Assembly (NCBI GenBank): GCA_020847975.1
Contig: JADLBD010000074.1
Location: 1 to 50,989 of the forward strand
From: Bryobacterales bacterium
GTDB lineage: Bacteria > Acidobacteriota > Terriglobia > Bryobacterales > Bryobacteraceae
DNA: 50,989 nucleotides
Direction: 5' to 3'
The notes beneath the pieces were generated by a model. The model made no database searches. It was given only the letters and a program-made list of their open reading frames with translations, and was not told the origin of the DNA. This document shows positions 1 through 9,026 of this stretch, in pieces. Position 1 is the first letter of the stretch; each line of letters starts with the position of its first letter. The position numbers were made by a program, and so were the translations under genes.

Positions 1-1
1 G

Positions 2-88
2 ATGATGGTGAAGGTGTCGCAGAACGAGATGTGCAAGCTGCCGGTGGTGGGGGAACTGGCGGAGAAGTCGGTGACGGAGCAGCGGTGA
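2..88 (+). CDS. 3' end of an unidentified gene (partial)
   Basis: An open frame enters from the left edge and ends at TGA 86-88, giving 28 visible residues that finish in ELAEKSVTEQR. This stretch is too short to assign a family and I do not recognise it. It is same-strand and only 35 bases ahead of argC, and the argC promoter lies over its last codons. It may belong to the same functional group, but nothing visible proves that. Confidence 0.5.
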   Translation: MMVKVSQNEMCKLPVVGELAEKSVTEQR

Positions 89-97
89 TGGTATAAT
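70..97 (+). promoter_or_regulatory. Putative argC promoter
   Basis: A perfect TATAAT -10 hexamer lies at 92-97, with a weak GGTGAC -35 at 70-75 and a 16-base spacer. The expected start of transcription is near 104, leaving a leader of about 20 bases before the GTG of argC and no convincing Shine-Dalgarno sequence. The promoter lies within and just beyond the last codons of the preceding gene. Confidence 0.55.
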
Positions 98-120
98 TAT
101 TCACAGAAAGTGAATAATTA
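94..120 (+). promoter_or_regulatory. Perfect 11-bp inverted repeat, probable operator of the arg operon
   Basis: The arms TAATTATTCAC (94-104) and GTGAATAATTA (110-120) are exact reverse complements around AGAAA. The palindrome overlaps the -10 box and the predicted start point, so a bound protein would block transcription. The ATTCA/TGAAT half-sites recall ArgR boxes, but they are in the opposite order to the E. coli arrangement. Assignment to an ArgR-type repressor is inference. There is no U-tract, so a terminator is unlikely. Confidence 0.6.
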
Positions 121-123
121 ATC

Positions 124-1131
124 GTGAACACCCGTGTCGGTATCGTTGGCTTCCGCGGCTACAGCGGCGATGAACTGGTCCGCCTCCTCTCGCCTCGCCA
201 GGACCTGGAAGTCTTCCTGCTCGAACATCGCGCCGATTCCCATGATCGTGCCCGTCCGCGGGGTCATCAAGGGCCAAAGCGGATCCCCTGCTCACCGGAA
301 GCGGTGAGAGAAGCAGGCATCGAGGTAGCCTTTCTCGCGACGCCGGCTGAGGTTTCGATGAACCTTACTCCGTGGCTGCTCGAGTGCGGAGCCAGGGTGA
401 TTGACTTGAGCGGAGCTTTTCGCCTGCGCACGGTGGAGAATTACCGGCGCTGGTATAAGGAAGAACACACCGAACCGGCCCTTCTTGAAGAGGCCGTGTA
501 TGGCCTGCCGGAATTTCATCGTGATCAGGTGAGATCAGCGCGGCTGGTATCGAATCCCGGATGCTACCCCACGGCGGCGAATCTTGCGCTGCGCCCGTTG
601 GTGGAAGCCGGGGTGATCGATCTTGGGGCGGGGATTGTGTGCGACGCAAAATCGGGGGTCAGCGGGGCGGGCCGGAAGCCCAGTCTGAAGACGAGTTACT
701 GCGAAGTGACGGAGAACTTCTCGGCCTACTCGATTCTGGAGCACAGGCACGTTGCAGAGGTTCTGCTGACATCGAGTCTCTCCGAGCAGCAGTTCTCCTT
801 CACCGCGCACCTGATCCCGCTGGACCGCGGGATCCTCGAGACCATCTATTTCCGTACGAAGGGTATCCGTGCGGCCGATGAGATCCTCTCCATATACGAA
901 ACGGCTTATGCATCGAGCCCGTTTGTGCGCATGTACTCGCCCGGGCATGTTCCCGATTTGCGCGCGGTGCAGCGTACGAACTTCTGCGACATCGGCGTGA
1001 AATGGGACGAATCCACGGGGCGTACTGTGGTTGTGAGCGCGATCGACAACCTGGTGAAAGGCGCGGCGGGGCAGGCGATTCAAAACATGAACCTGCTTCT
1101 GGGCGTTCCGGAAACGGAAGGGTTGCTGTGA
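124..1131 (+). CDS. argC: N-acetyl-gamma-glutamyl-phosphate reductase
   Basis: It catalyses the NADPH-dependent reduction of N-acetylglutamyl 5-phosphate to the semialdehyde, the third step of arginine synthesis, in the cytoplasm. The 335-residue product has the N-terminal nucleotide-binding loop GFRGYSGDEL, the active-site motif SNPGCYPTA with the catalytic cysteine at residue 147, and the conserved KSGVSGAGR loop. Its length fits the family. GTG 124 is the start because it immediately follows the operator palindrome and gives a complete Rossmann strand. Its stop overlaps the GTG of argB in GTGA, indicating translational coupling. Confidence 0.95.
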   Translation: MNTRVGIVGFRGYSGDELVRLLSPRQDLEVFLLEHRADSHDRARPRGHQGPKRIPCSPEAVREAGIEVAFLATPAEVSMNLTPWLLECGARVIDLSGAFRLRTVENYRRWYKEEHTEPALLEEAVYGLPEFHRDQVRSARLVSNPGCYPTAANLALRPLVEAGVIDLGAGIVCDAKSGVSGAGRKPSLKTSYCEVTENFSAYSILEHRHVAEVLLTSSLSEQQFSFTAHLIPLDRGILETIYFRTKGIRAADEILSIYETAYASSPFVRMYSPGHVPDLRAVQRTNFCDIGVKWDESTGRTVVVSAIDNLVKGAAGQAIQNMNLLLGVPETEGLL

Positions 1132-1904
1132 GAATCCTCGTCAAGATCGGCGGTTCTCTGCTCGATTCGCCCCAGGAGCGGCGGCGGCTCGCGGGAGAGC
1201 TTGCCGTGGTGGCGCGCACCACCGAGATGGCGGTGGTCCACGGCGGTGGCAAACAAATGACGCGGTTTCTCGCCGAACGCGGTGTGGAGAGCAGATTTGT
1301 GGATGGATTACGTGTCACTACCCCGGAAGTGGTGGACGCGGTGCTGAAAGTGTTCGCCGGGACAGTGAATCACGAACTAGTGGCGGCATTCGTGGAAGCG
1401 GGAGCCAAGCCGGTCGGGTTAACGGGGATTGATGCCTGCATCACCGAGGCTGAGCAATTGCGCGAGGACCTTGGGGCGGTGGGCCGCGTGACCAGAGCCA
1501 ACGGGGAGTTGCTCGATTTGCTGGCGCGAAACGGGTATCTCCCTGTAATTGCTTGTGTTGCCGGGGACAAGAAGGGCCGGATATACAACGTAAATGCCGA
1601 TCAAATGGCCGTAGCGTGCGCCGCTGGGTTCGGTTCGAAAAAGCTGTTTTTTCTGACGGACGTGGAGGGTGTTCGGGGGGAGAATGGCTTGCTGGAAGTG
1701 TTGACTCCGCTCGGGTGCCAGAAACTGATACGGGAAGGGATCGCCACTGGCGGCATGCAGGCGAAACTAAACGCAGCCTGCGATGGGCTAGCGGCAGGAG
1801 TAGAAGAGGTGATTATAGTTCCCGGGGCGAAGGCTGGGGTCGTGGAGTTGTTACTGGCGGGGGAGCGCATCGGCACACGGCTGATAAACGAGGCGTTTCA
1901 GTGA
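1128..1904 (+). CDS. argB: Acetylglutamate kinase
   Basis: It phosphorylates N-acetyl-L-glutamate, the second step of arginine synthesis. The 258-residue protein of the amino-acid-kinase fold begins at the phosphate-binding strand KIGGS (6-10), continues with HGGGKQ (38-43), and has the C-terminal NADQMA and GGMQAKL motifs typical of NAGK. GTG 1128 overlaps the argC stop by four bases. A longer in-frame reading upstream runs antisensically through argC codons and makes no sense as protein. The stop overlaps the next ATG by one base. Confidence 0.95.
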   Translation: MRILVKIGGSLLDSPQERRRLAGELAVVARTTEMAVVHGGGKQMTRFLAERGVESRFVDGLRVTTPEVVDAVLKVFAGTVNHELVAAFVEAGAKPVGLTGIDACITEAEQLREDLGAVGRVTRANGELLDLLARNGYLPVIACVAGDKKGRIYNVNADQMAVACAAGFGSKKLFFLTDVEGVRGENGLLEVLTPLGCQKLIREGIATGGMQAKLNAACDGLAAGVEEVIIVPGAKAGVVELLLAGERIGTRLINEAFQ

Positions 1905-2443
1905 TGGAGCCGGAATCTCCTTTCAAGGTGCGCAAGGCCTCCATGCCGGACATCCCCTCGCTGCTGCGGCTCATCAATTCGTTCGCAGTGCGAGGTATTA
2001 TGCTGCCGCGCACGGAGTTCGAGATGGCTGAAAACGTTCGCGATTTCACCGTTGTTGTAGAAGGCGACCGGCTGATAGCGTGCGGAGCCTTACACTTCTA
2101 TACGGCCTCCTCGGCTGAAATCCGTTCCCTCGCTGTCGATTTGGAGTACCAGAAACACGGGATTGGCGCCTTATTAATGAACAGTTTGGAGGATGAGGCC
2201 CGGCAATTCGGCCTGTACGTCCTGTTCGCCTTCACCTATGTCCCCGGCTTCTTCCGCAAATTGGGCTACCGGGAGGTGGAGCGGGGAGAACTACCTCTGA
2301 AAGCCTGGAAAGACTGCCTGCGGTGCCCGAAATTCCAGGCTTGCGATGAAATCGCCATGCTCAAACCGCTGCGCGAGGAGTACCACCCGCGCCAGGAGCG
2401 GGTTCACTCCGAACTCGTTCCCCTGCCCGTGGTACGGCACTGA
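1904..2443 (+). CDS. argA: Short GNAT-type N-acetylglutamate synthase
   Basis: A 179-residue single-domain GNAT acetyltransferase. The visible core is CGALHFY, EIRSLAVD and YQKHGIGALLM (acetyl-CoA loop), ending with a KDCLRCPKFQACDE cysteine motif. The layout matches the short ArgA type known from Mycobacterium tuberculosis, which lacks the kinase-like domain of E. coli ArgA. It is the third gene of a coupled argC-argB cluster, so supplying N-acetylglutamate is the obvious role. The ATG at 1904 shares its first base with the argB stop. The three C-terminal cysteines could bind metal or act as a redox or arginine-feedback element; that is not established. Confidence 0.8.
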   Translation: MEPESPFKVRKASMPDIPSLLRLINSFAVRGIMLPRTEFEMAENVRDFTVVVEGDRLIACGALHFYTASSAEIRSLAVDLEYQKHGIGALLMNSLEDEARQFGLYVLFAFTYVPGFFRKLGYREVERGELPLKAWKDCLRCPKFQACDEIAMLKPLREEYHPRQERVHSELVPLPVVRH

Positions 2444-2561
2444 ACGCGCCCTCGAAACATTAAATTCTGAAAGAATGAGAAAAAACTCTCCCACCTTGAA
2501 CTAGAGATAGTGTATTAATGCTAGGTAGTCTCCTTTCGAGGCTCCATTGGGGGAATTTTCC

Positions 2562-3533
2562 ATGAAGGCACAAACCGTTGACATCAGGGAGTCGATGGGG
2601 CGAATCCTGTGCTGCACTATTTTTCGCCCGGGCGGGAAGAAGCTCTTGGCCAAAGGCCACATTCTGAGCGAGGAGGACATCAAACTCCTCGCGCTGGAAG
2701 GGATGGAGCAAGTCTGGGTGACGGAACTGGAAGACGGCGAAGTTGGCGAGGACGATGCTGTGATGCAGGTATCCCGCGAGTTGGGGTGCGGGTGCCTGGA
2801 GATTCGCCTCGCGGCGGGAGGGCGCGCGAACCTGGTGGCGACGGAAGACTGCTGCGTGCTGGTGGACGATGAGCTGCTGAAGCAGATCAACTGCACGGCG
2901 AGCGTCGTGATCAGCACGATGCTGAACTTCAGCTACGCCAAAGCCGGGCAGAGAATCTGTACGGTGAAGAGCGCGCCTTTCGCCATCGCGCAGGCGCAAC
3001 TGGAAGCCGTCATCTCGATACTCAAGGAACGCGGCCCCATTCTACAGGCGAGACCCATTCGCAACCCCGCGCTGGCCGTTCTCTATACAGACCCGATCAG
3101 CGGGGAGCGCGCCCGCCAACTGTTTGAGAACATCATGAGGCAGCGCCTGGAGCGCGTCTCCGTGATGCCAAGCTTCGTATTGGCGGCGGTGGAGGACGAA
3201 GGGTCGGTAGCCAGAGCGCTCAACCACCTCACTCGCGCCAAGCCTGCCGGGATCCTGATTGCTTCGACTACTGCCCCTGCCGGGCCGGAGGATACCATCG
3301 GCAGGGGAATGGCCAAAATCGGCTGCCACCTGGAACGCTTTCTCGCCCCGGTGGAGCCGGGCAACCTATTTCTGCTAGGATATAAGGAGGACATCCCGAT
3401 CATCTCGGCGCCGGGATGCTTCCGTTCGGCCAAGCCGAACGTGGTGGACTTGGTTTTGCCGCCTGTGTTGGCCCGCTATAGAGTTTCAGGCTGGGAGATA
3501 GCCTGTCTGGGTCACGGCGGTCTGTTGGCTTAG
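2562..3533 (+). CDS. Molybdopterin-binding domain protein (MoeA/MobA-associated type)
   Basis: A 323-residue cytoplasmic protein. The C-terminal half has the MoCF/MogA-like molybdopterin-binding fold: a segment around GPEDTIGRG, then LGYKEDIPIISAPGCFRSAKP, the signature found in proteins that bind the cofactor before nucleotide transfer. The N-terminal 100 residues resemble the substrate-binding part of molybdopterin molybdotransferases. No nucleotidyltransferase domain is present, so it may be a stand-alone cofactor-binding or insertion protein. The start is ATG 2562, with GGGGGA at 2549-2554; the upstream TTG at 2547 overlaps this ribosome-binding site and was rejected. An intrinsic terminator follows. 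Confidence 0.75.
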   Translation: MKAQTVDIRESMGRILCCTIFRPGGKKLLAKGHILSEEDIKLLALEGMEQVWVTELEDGEVGEDDAVMQVSRELGCGCLEIRLAAGGRANLVATEDCCVLVDDELLKQINCTASVVISTMLNFSYAKAGQRICTVKSAPFAIAQAQLEAVISILKERGPILQARPIRNPALAVLYTDPISGERARQLFENIMRQRLERVSVMPSFVLAAVEDEGSVARALNHLTRAKPAGILIASTTAPAGPEDTIGRGMAKIGCHLERFLAPVEPGNLFLLGYKEDIPIISAPGCFRSAKPNVVDLVLPPVLARYRVSGWEIACLGHGGLLA

Positions 3534-3549
3534 TCGTTCTCCTCCACTA

Positions 3550-3580
3550 CCACAAGCCGTTACCTCCGAGCGGCTTGTGG
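3550..3580 (+). repeat. Perfect 10-bp hairpin after the molybdopterin-domain gene
   Basis: CCACAAGCCG (3550-3559) and CGGCTTGTGG (3571-3580) are exact reverse complements around an 11-base loop. There is no U-tract directly behind it. It lies 11 bases before the true terminator hairpin and could protect the 3' end of the transcript. Confidence 0.6.
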
Positions 3581-3590
3581 GTGCTCCTCA

Positions 3591-3622
3591 GCCGGGCGCC
3601 CGACCAGCGCCCGGCATTTTTT
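3591..3622 (+). terminator. Rho-independent terminator
   Basis: A perfect 9-bp GC-only stem, GCCGGGCGC (3591-3599) with GCGCCCGGC (3607-3615), a 7-base loop, and ATTTTTT at 3616-3622. It ends the molybdopterin-domain transcript and isolates the downstream cystathionine-synthase-like gene. Confidence 0.9.
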
Positions 3623-3678
3623 GTGTGCTTCCTCACTTTTCGCCGCCCGTCAGATCCCATGCCATTAGAATGGGAACA

Positions 3679-4812
3679 ATGCAGATTGAGACGTTAGCCG
3701 TTCATGCGGGCCGCCGGGTGGACCCTGCCACTGGCGCAGTGGCACAGCCGATTCATCTCTCCACTACCTTCGAGCGAGATCCGAATGGCAAATGGCCTCG
3801 AGGCTACACCTATTCCCGCGAAGAGAATCCGAATCGCGAAACACTCGAGAAGTGCCTTGCTGCTCTCGAAGGGGGTAAGGAAGCGCTTGTCTTCTCCTCC
3901 GGCCTTGCCGTGGTCAACGCGGTGATGCAGGCGATGGAACCTGGAGACCACCTGATTTTCCCTGACGATGTCTACTATGGCTTGCGGCGCGTCATCGGGG
4001 AGGTGTTCGCCGAATGGAAGCTCGAGTCCACCTTTGTGGACATGACCGATCTGGACGCTGTCAGCGCGGCGGCCATGAAGCCCAACACCAGGCTATTGTG
4101 GGTGGAGTCTCCGTCCAATCCCATGCTGAGGGTGGCGGATTTGTCCGCCATTGCCCAAATCGCCAGAAAGGCCAACGCGATCAGCATCTGCGACGGCACC
4201 TTTACCACGCCGGTCATCCAGCAGCCGTTCGATTTCGGCATTGACATGGTGATGCATTCCACCACGAAGTTCATCGCCGGGCACAGCGATGTGGTGGGCG
4301 GCGCACTGATCACGAAGTACGACAACTATCTTTTTGAGCGCGCCCGGAAATCGCAGAAGTACGGGGGAGCGGTTCCATCGCCGTTCGATTGCTGGCTTAC
4401 GCGGCGGGGCGTGGATACGTTAGTGCTGCGAGTGCGCCAGCATGCGGCGAACGCCGGCAGAATCGCTGAATTTCTGGAGGGACATGCCGCGGTGGAACGC
4501 ACGCTTTATCCCGGGCTCTCCTCCCACCCGCAGCACCAACTGGCACGGACGCAAATGCCGGGAGGATTCGGCGGGATGCTGTCTGTACAGGTACGCGGCG
4601 GCAAGCAGGAAGCCATGGGCGTGGCAGCCCGCGTACGCATTTTCACGCGCGCCACCAGCCTCGGCGGCACGCACAGCCTCATCGAGCACCGCGCTTCCGT
4701 CGAGGGGCCGAAGAGCAAAACTCCCGCAAACCTGCTGCGGCTTTCCGTTGGGATTGAGAATGTCGACGACCTGATGGCCGATCTCGATCAGGCGTTGCGT
4801 CCCCTGCTGTAA
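3679..4812 (+). CDS. Cystathionine gamma-synthase/beta-lyase family PLP enzyme
   Basis: A 377-residue Cys/Met-metabolism PLP enzyme. It shows the N-terminal LSTTFER segment, YTYSREENPNRETLE, the cofactor motif HSTTKFIAGHSDVVGG with the Schiff-base lysine at about residue 197, and the substrate-binding SLGGTHSLIEHRAS and LLRLSVGIE near the C-terminus. It acts in trans-sulfuration or homoserine sulfhydrylation; which reaction cannot be read from sequence. The chosen ATG 3679 opens the conserved QIETLAVHAG start; an ATG three codons upstream is possible. It stands alone behind a terminator and faces a convergent neighbour. A TAGAAT at 3666-3671 is a possible -10. Confidence 0.88.
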   Translation: MQIETLAVHAGRRVDPATGAVAQPIHLSTTFERDPNGKWPRGYTYSREENPNRETLEKCLAALEGGKEALVFSSGLAVVNAVMQAMEPGDHLIFPDDVYYGLRRVIGEVFAEWKLESTFVDMTDLDAVSAAAMKPNTRLLWVESPSNPMLRVADLSAIAQIARKANAISICDGTFTTPVIQQPFDFGIDMVMHSTTKFIAGHSDVVGGALITKYDNYLFERARKSQKYGGAVPSPFDCWLTRRGVDTLVLRVRQHAANAGRIAEFLEGHAAVERTLYPGLSSHPQHQLARTQMPGGFGGMLSVQVRGGKQEAMGVAARVRIFTRATSLGGTHSLIEHRASVEGPKSKTPANLLRLSVGIENVDDLMADLDQALRPLL

Positions 4813-4827
4813 TCGCCGCCCCTCTTT

Positions 4828-5802
4828 TCAGGCGTCGACGTGATTTGCAAAGAAGCGATCCAACTCAGCCTTCTGCGGCAGCAGCTTTGCCGGCATGGAT
4901 TGCATCTCGCGCTTTGGCAGCGGCTGGAATGACTTTGCGATGCGGATATTCTCCTCGAGGTACTCGATCTTCGGCATACCCAGCACGGCGGCGGCAACAG
5001 GCAGAGAGAGCGAATAGCGGATGAGTTTTTCGATGGGCGCTTTTCCGACAAGGCCCTCCTGCCCGAAAATCTTCATGGCAATCACGCCCATGTTCTTGCG
5101 GTTTGCCACGGGGAGCGCCAGCGCCTCGAAACTGTCGTGCATGGGGTTGATGGCCATGCCGCCCGGAGCGTTCCGCATTCCGACGCGCGCCGCGTTCAGC
5201 GCCATCTGGGTGCAATCGAATTCGTGGCGTTCGAGCGCGGTCTTGAGCACATGAGGGTCGCTGTGGCTGGTGATGCCGATGAAGCGGGCCATCTTCTGTT
5301 CTTTCACCTTGTACACCACTTTGAGAACCCCGTCGTTGGCCTCGATTTCGGCGAGATCCTCGGGGGTGGTGAGGCTGTGGATGTGGAGCAGGTCGACATG
5401 ATCCGTCTGCAAGCGCTTGAGGCTGCCTTCAATGACGCGCATGGCCTCGTCGCCATTGCGTTTGTTGATCTTGGTGGCGAGCCATACTTCCTTGCGCCGG
5501 GTTTTCATGACGTGGCCGATACGCGTCTCACTCTTGCCGTCTCCGTAGCCGTACGCCGTGTCGATATAGCTGATGCCCAGATCGATGGCGCGGTTGACTG
5601 CCTCGAGCGCTTTGTCCTCATCCTTGTACATCAGGAAGCGGCTGCCGCATCCAAACGCGATGCAGGAGACCGCCGCGCCGGTTTTTCCGAGAACGCGCGT
5701 CGGCATGCCGGTGCGCTTGTCGACGGATGCGCCTTGCGCCAGGTGAGCGGCGAGCGGAGTCACCGCCGTGGTTTCGAGAAATTTCCGCCGGGAAATGGAC
5801 AT
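4828..5802 (-). CDS. Tat-exported aldo/keto reductase
   Basis: A 324-residue protein starting with a twin-arginine signal, [13 protein letters not shown], followed by an aldo/keto-reductase TIM barrel: [18 protein letters not shown] with the catalytic Asp/Tyr, LATKIN for the lysine, and HVDLLHIHS for the histidine. It is therefore probably a folded, cofactor-loaded oxidoreductase moved to the periplasm; the substrate is unknown. ATG 5802 is preceded by GGAAGGAG, which decides against the longer reading. It diverges from an exported bicupin, the two starts being only 69 bases apart, which suggests joint control. Confidence 0.85.
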   Translation of the reverse strand: MSISRRKFLETTAVTPLAAHLAQGASVDKRTGMPTRVLGKTGAAVSCIAFGCGSRFLMYKDEDKALEAVNRAIDLGISYIDTAYGYGDGKSETRIGHVMKTRRKEVWLATKINKRNGDEAMRVIEGSLKRLQTDHVDLLHIHSLTTPEDLAEIEANDGVLKVVYKVKEQKMARFIGITSHSDPHVLKTALERHEFDCTQMALNAARVGMRNAPGGMAINPMHDSFEALALPVANRKNMGVIAMKIFGQEGLVGKAPIEKLIRYSLSLPVAAAVLGMPKIEYLEENIRIAKSFQPLPKREMQSMPAKLLPQKAELDRFFANHVDA

Positions 5803-5871
5803 TCGATAGCTCCTTCCGTTTTTCGTATGGTATCGCAGGCGGGTAACGCTGTGGAGTATAGTCAGGAAATC

Positions 5872-6732
5872 ATGCGAACCCTGTTGCTGTTCCTTCTTCC
5901 CGCGGTAGCCCTGCAAGCGGCCGAGTCTCTCGCCTCACGCATTGCACACACGGACCCGTCCAAGTATCGAGCGATCCCTCGCGTTCATGCCGGAGCGGGA
6001 GAGTTGGATTTCATGGGCCTGTTCGATGCCCAGACGTTCAGCACGAACCTCATATTCCTGCACCGGGGCATTATTCCACCCGGCGGCGGCATCGGCCATC
6101 ATTTCCACAATCACATGGAAGAGATGTTCGTCATCTTCGACAATGAAGCGCAATTCACGATTGACGGCCGCACCTCGACGCTGAAGGGACCCGTGGGCGC
6201 GCCGTGCCGGATGGGGCACTCGCACGCCATCTACAATCCCGGGCCGAAGCCGGTGGAGTGGATGAACATCGCCGTGGGCAGCATCAAGGGGAAGTACGAC
6301 AACACGGATCTGGACGACGATCGGGTGGGGGCGGCGCTGGATGCCAAGCCGGTTTTCATTCGCATGTATCTCAACAAAGAGCTGCTCAAGCCTGTCGACG
6401 GGATGCTGGGGGGCAAGGGCACGGTACGCTACCGGCGGGCGCTGCCTCCGGAAGTCTTCTACACCAACTGGTCCTATGTCGACCATATGGTGATTCCCGC
6501 GGGAGCTTCCCTGGGGCGGCACCGCCACGAGAACGTCGAGGAGTTCTTTTACGTCATGAACGGTGAAGGGGTAGCGCATGTGGGCAAGGAATCTGCTCCG
6601 ATCCGGAAGGGAGATGCGGTGCCGGTGTTCCTGAATGAAGTCCATTCGTTTGAGGGGACGAACGATCTCGAGGTCATGATTGTGGGAATCGCGCGCGCGA
6701 AGTGGGCGCTGGACACGATCGAGGTGAAGTAG
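5872..6732 (+). CDS. Exported two-domain cupin protein
   Basis: A 286-residue bicupin with a Sec signal, [16 protein letters not shown]. Cupin 1 (about 60-125) has the metal motif [15 protein letters not shown]; cupin 2 (about 200-275) has [15 protein letters not shown]. Both carry the His-His-Glu set expected for a bound metal ion, so an oxygenase, isomerase or sugar-binding role in the periplasm is possible, but the substrate is not identifiable. ATG 5872 was chosen because it begins the signal peptide; the far longer upstream reading is antisense to the reductase gene. It converges on yjbQ with a two-base gap. Confidence 0.82.
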   Translation: MRTLLLFLLPAVALQAAESLASRIAHTDPSKYRAIPRVHAGAGELDFMGLFDAQTFSTNLIFLHRGIIPPGGGIGHHFHNHMEEMFVIFDNEAQFTIDGRTSTLKGPVGAPCRMGHSHAIYNPGPKPVEWMNIAVGSIKGKYDNTDLDDDRVGAALDAKPVFIRMYLNKELLKPVDGMLGGKGTVRYRRALPPEVFYTNWSYVDHMVIPAGASLGRHRHENVEEFFYVMNGEGVAHVGKESAPIRKGDAVPVFLNEVHSFEGTNDLEVMIVGIARAKWALDTIEVK

Positions 6733-6734
6733 CG

Positions 6735-7154
6735 CTATTCCCCGGCAAGGTGGAGCACCACGCTGCGGCGATGGGCTGCGGCGCGGTGTTCGAAAACATA
6801 AATTCCCTGCCATGTTCCGAGCGCCAGTTCCCCTTCCACAAGGGGGATGGAAAGCTGGGTCATGGTGAGAGCGGCGCGAATGTGCGCGGGCATGTCGTCC
6901 GGGCCCTCGATGGTGTGGCGGTACAGGCGAGGATTATCCGGCACGAGTTTTTCAAAGAAATCCGCGAGGTCGTAGACCACATCCGGGTCGGCGTTCTCCT
7001 GCACGGTGAGGGAAGCGGAGGTGTGCTGAAGGAACACCGTCAATAACCCGGTAGTGAGTTTGTGCCCGCCAACCCAACTCTCCACCTGCCGGCTGATATT
7101 GTAAAGGCCCTTGCCGTTGGTTCTCACCTCGAGGCGATGGGTGAATTGCTTCAT
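6735..7154 (-). CDS. yjbQ: YjbQ family (UPF0047) protein, secondary thiamine-phosphate synthase-like
   Basis: A 139-residue protein with the family hallmarks: [23 protein letters not shown] in the middle (conserved H-T-S-A and E-N-A-D), then [12 protein letters not shown] and [13 protein letters not shown] near the end. E. coli YjbQ has weak thiamine-phosphate-synthase activity and its physiological role is unclear. Its ATG overlaps the glmS stop by four bases, so it is translated with glmS. The stop lies two bases from the convergent cupin gene. Confidence 0.9.
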   Translation of the reverse strand: MKQFTHRLEVRTNGKGLYNISRQVESWVGGHKLTTGLLTVFLQHTSASLTVQENADPDVVYDLADFFEKLVPDNPRLYRHTIEGPDDMPAHIRAALTMTQLSIPLVEGELALGTWQGIYVFEHRAAAHRRSVVLHLAGE

Positions 7155-9007
7155 TCCACAGTCACACTCTTGGCGAGATTGCGCGGCTGGTCGACGTCGC
7201 AGCCGCGGCGTACGGCGATGTGATAGGCCAGCAGTTGAAGCGGCACGATCTCGAGGATGGGCAGCAGCATCTCGTTCGAGGGGGGAATCCAGAGTACGCG
7301 GTCCGCCATCTTGTCGATCTCCGATTCGCCTTCACAAGCCACGGCGAGCACCATCCCGCCGCGAGCCTTCACTTCCTGAATGTTGGAGAGGGTCTTCTCG
7401 AACAGAACGCGGCTCGAGGCGTCTGAAGGGTCGCGCCCCGCCAAAACAACCACCGGAAGATTCTCGTCGATGAGCGCGTTCGGACCATGCTTCATCTCGC
7501 CCGCGGGGTAGCCTTCGGCGTGGATGTAGGAAATCTCCTTGAGCTTCAGAGCTCCTTCGAGAGCGATGGGGAAGTGGATGCCGCGGCCGAGGAAGAGAAA
7601 GTCGGTTACACGGAACAGCTTCTTCACAAGGTCGTCGGTGATGGGGTCGGCGGAAAGGATGTGCTCGAGCTTTCCGGGCAGCCGCGTCAAGTCCTGCATG
7701 AGGCATTGTGAAAGCTCGGGGGATAGCCGCTGGCGGATTTGTCCCAGATACATGGCCAACAGGAACAGCGCGGTCAACTGCGAGGTGAACGCCTTGGTGG
7801 AGGCCACGCCGATTTCCGGGCCGGCATGAGTGAGCAGGGTGCCGGAGGCTTCGCGAGTGATCATCGAGCCCAAAACATTACAGATGGCAAGTGTTTTGGA
7901 CTTCTTCTGCCTGGCTTCGCGCTGCGCCGCCAGGGTATCGGCTGTTTCCCCGGATTGGGAGATGACCACGGTCAGGGTCCGCGCGTCCACGATCGGGTCG
8001 CGGTAGCGGAATTCGCTGCCGTAATCCACCTCCACCGGGATGCGCGCGAGTTTCTCGATCATGAATTTTCCGGCGAGCGCGGCATGCCAGCTTGTTCCGC
8101 AGGCGACGATGCGGACGTGCTCGAAGCTTTTGAATTCCGCCTCGCTGATATCCATCTCGTCGAGGAAGATGCGGCCCGTCTCCTGACCCACGCGCCCCAG
8201 CATGGTGTCGCGGATGGCGCGGGGCTGCTCGAAGATTTCCTTGAGCATGAAATGCTTGTAGCCGCCCTTTTCCGCCATGATGGGGTCCCAAAGGATGTGC
8301 GACACCTGGCGTTTGATGGGCCTGCCGTAGAAATCCATCAGGTGCACGCCTTCGGCAGTGACCACCGCCATGTCTCCATCGGCGAGGAAGAACATGTCCC
8401 GCGTATGGTTCAGGAGCGCGGGCACGTCGGAAGCGACGAAATACTCTCCTTCTCCCAGGCCAACAACCACGGGGGGGCCGGAACGCGCGGCGATAATCTT
8501 TCCCGGGCTCGATTTGGCCATGATCGCGAGCGCGAATACCCCGTTGATTTCACGGCATGCCTTCGCCGCGGCGTCTTCCAGATTGTGGCCGTTGTAGTGG
8601 CTCTCCACCAGATGAGCGATCACCTCCGTGTCGGTCTCGCTGACGAAATGGTGGCCTTCGGCCTCGAGACGGTGCTTCAACGGAAGATAGTTTTCGACAA
8701 TCCCGTTGTGGACTACGACGATATCGCCCTTGCCGTCGCGGTGCGGATGGGCGTTTTCCTCGGTGGGACGCCCGTGGGTCGCCCACCGCGTGTGGCCTAT
8801 GCCGAAGGTACCTTCGACCGGTTGATTGCGGATGACTTCCTCGAGGTTACGGAGCTTGCCGGAGGCGCGCCGTACCACAAGGTCTCCCGCGCCGTCGAGG
8901 ACTGCCAGTCCGGCGGAATCGTATCCGCGGTACTCGAGACGCCGCAGTCCGTCGAGAATGATCGGCACCGCCTTGCGCGCGCCGATGTAACCCATGATGC
9001 CGCACAT
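7151..9007 (-). CDS. glmS: Glutamine-fructose-6-phosphate aminotransferase (isomerizing)
   Basis: It makes glucosamine 6-phosphate from fructose 6-phosphate and glutamine, the entry step to peptidoglycan and LPS amino sugars. The 618-residue protein starts with MCGIMGYIG, where Cys2 becomes the N-terminal nucleophile of the glutaminase domain; HTRWATHG and HNGIVENY follow. Two SIS domains carry [16 protein letters not shown] and the C-terminal LAKSVTVE tail. ATG 9007 is required by Cys2, so an upstream in-frame start was rejected. It lies 19 bases after purS and overlaps yjbQ. Confidence 0.97.
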   Translation of the reverse strand: MCGIMGYIGARKAVPIILDGLRRLEYRGYDSAGLAVLDGAGDLVVRRASGKLRNLEEVIRNQPVEGTFGIGHTRWATHGRPTEENAHPHRDGKGDIVVVHNGIVENYLPLKHRLEAEGHHFVSETDTEVIAHLVESHYNGHNLEDAAAKACREINGVFALAIMAKSSPGKIIAARSGPPVVVGLGEGEYFVASDVPALLNHTRDMFFLADGDMAVVTAEGVHLMDFYGRPIKRQVSHILWDPIMAEKGGYKHFMLKEIFEQPRAIRDTMLGRVGQETGRIFLDEMDISEAEFKSFEHVRIVACGTSWHAALAGKFMIEKLARIPVEVDYGSEFRYRDPIVDARTLTVVISQSGETADTLAAQREARQKKSKTLAICNVLGSMITREASGTLLTHAGPEIGVASTKAFTSQLTALFLLAMYLGQIRQRLSPELSQCLMQDLTRLPGKLEHILSADPITDDLVKKLFRVTDFLFLGRGIHFPIALEGALKLKEISYIHAEGYPAGEMKHGPNALIDENLPVVVLAGRDPSDASSRVLFEKTLSNIQEVKARGGMVLAVACEGESEIDKMADRVLWIPPSNEMLLPILEIVPLQLLAYHIAVRRGCDVDQPRNLAKSVTVE

Positions 9008-9026
9008 CCTACTACCTCCCGCTGGT

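Noticed and set aside
5137..5871. Long plus-strand extension in front of the bicupin gene
   Set aside because: It is antisense to the reductase gene; the signal peptide at ATG 5872 marks the true start.
9008..9026. glmS ribozyme ahead of glmS
   Set aside because: Only 19 bases separate purS and glmS, too short for the ribozyme, which is typical of Firmicutes.
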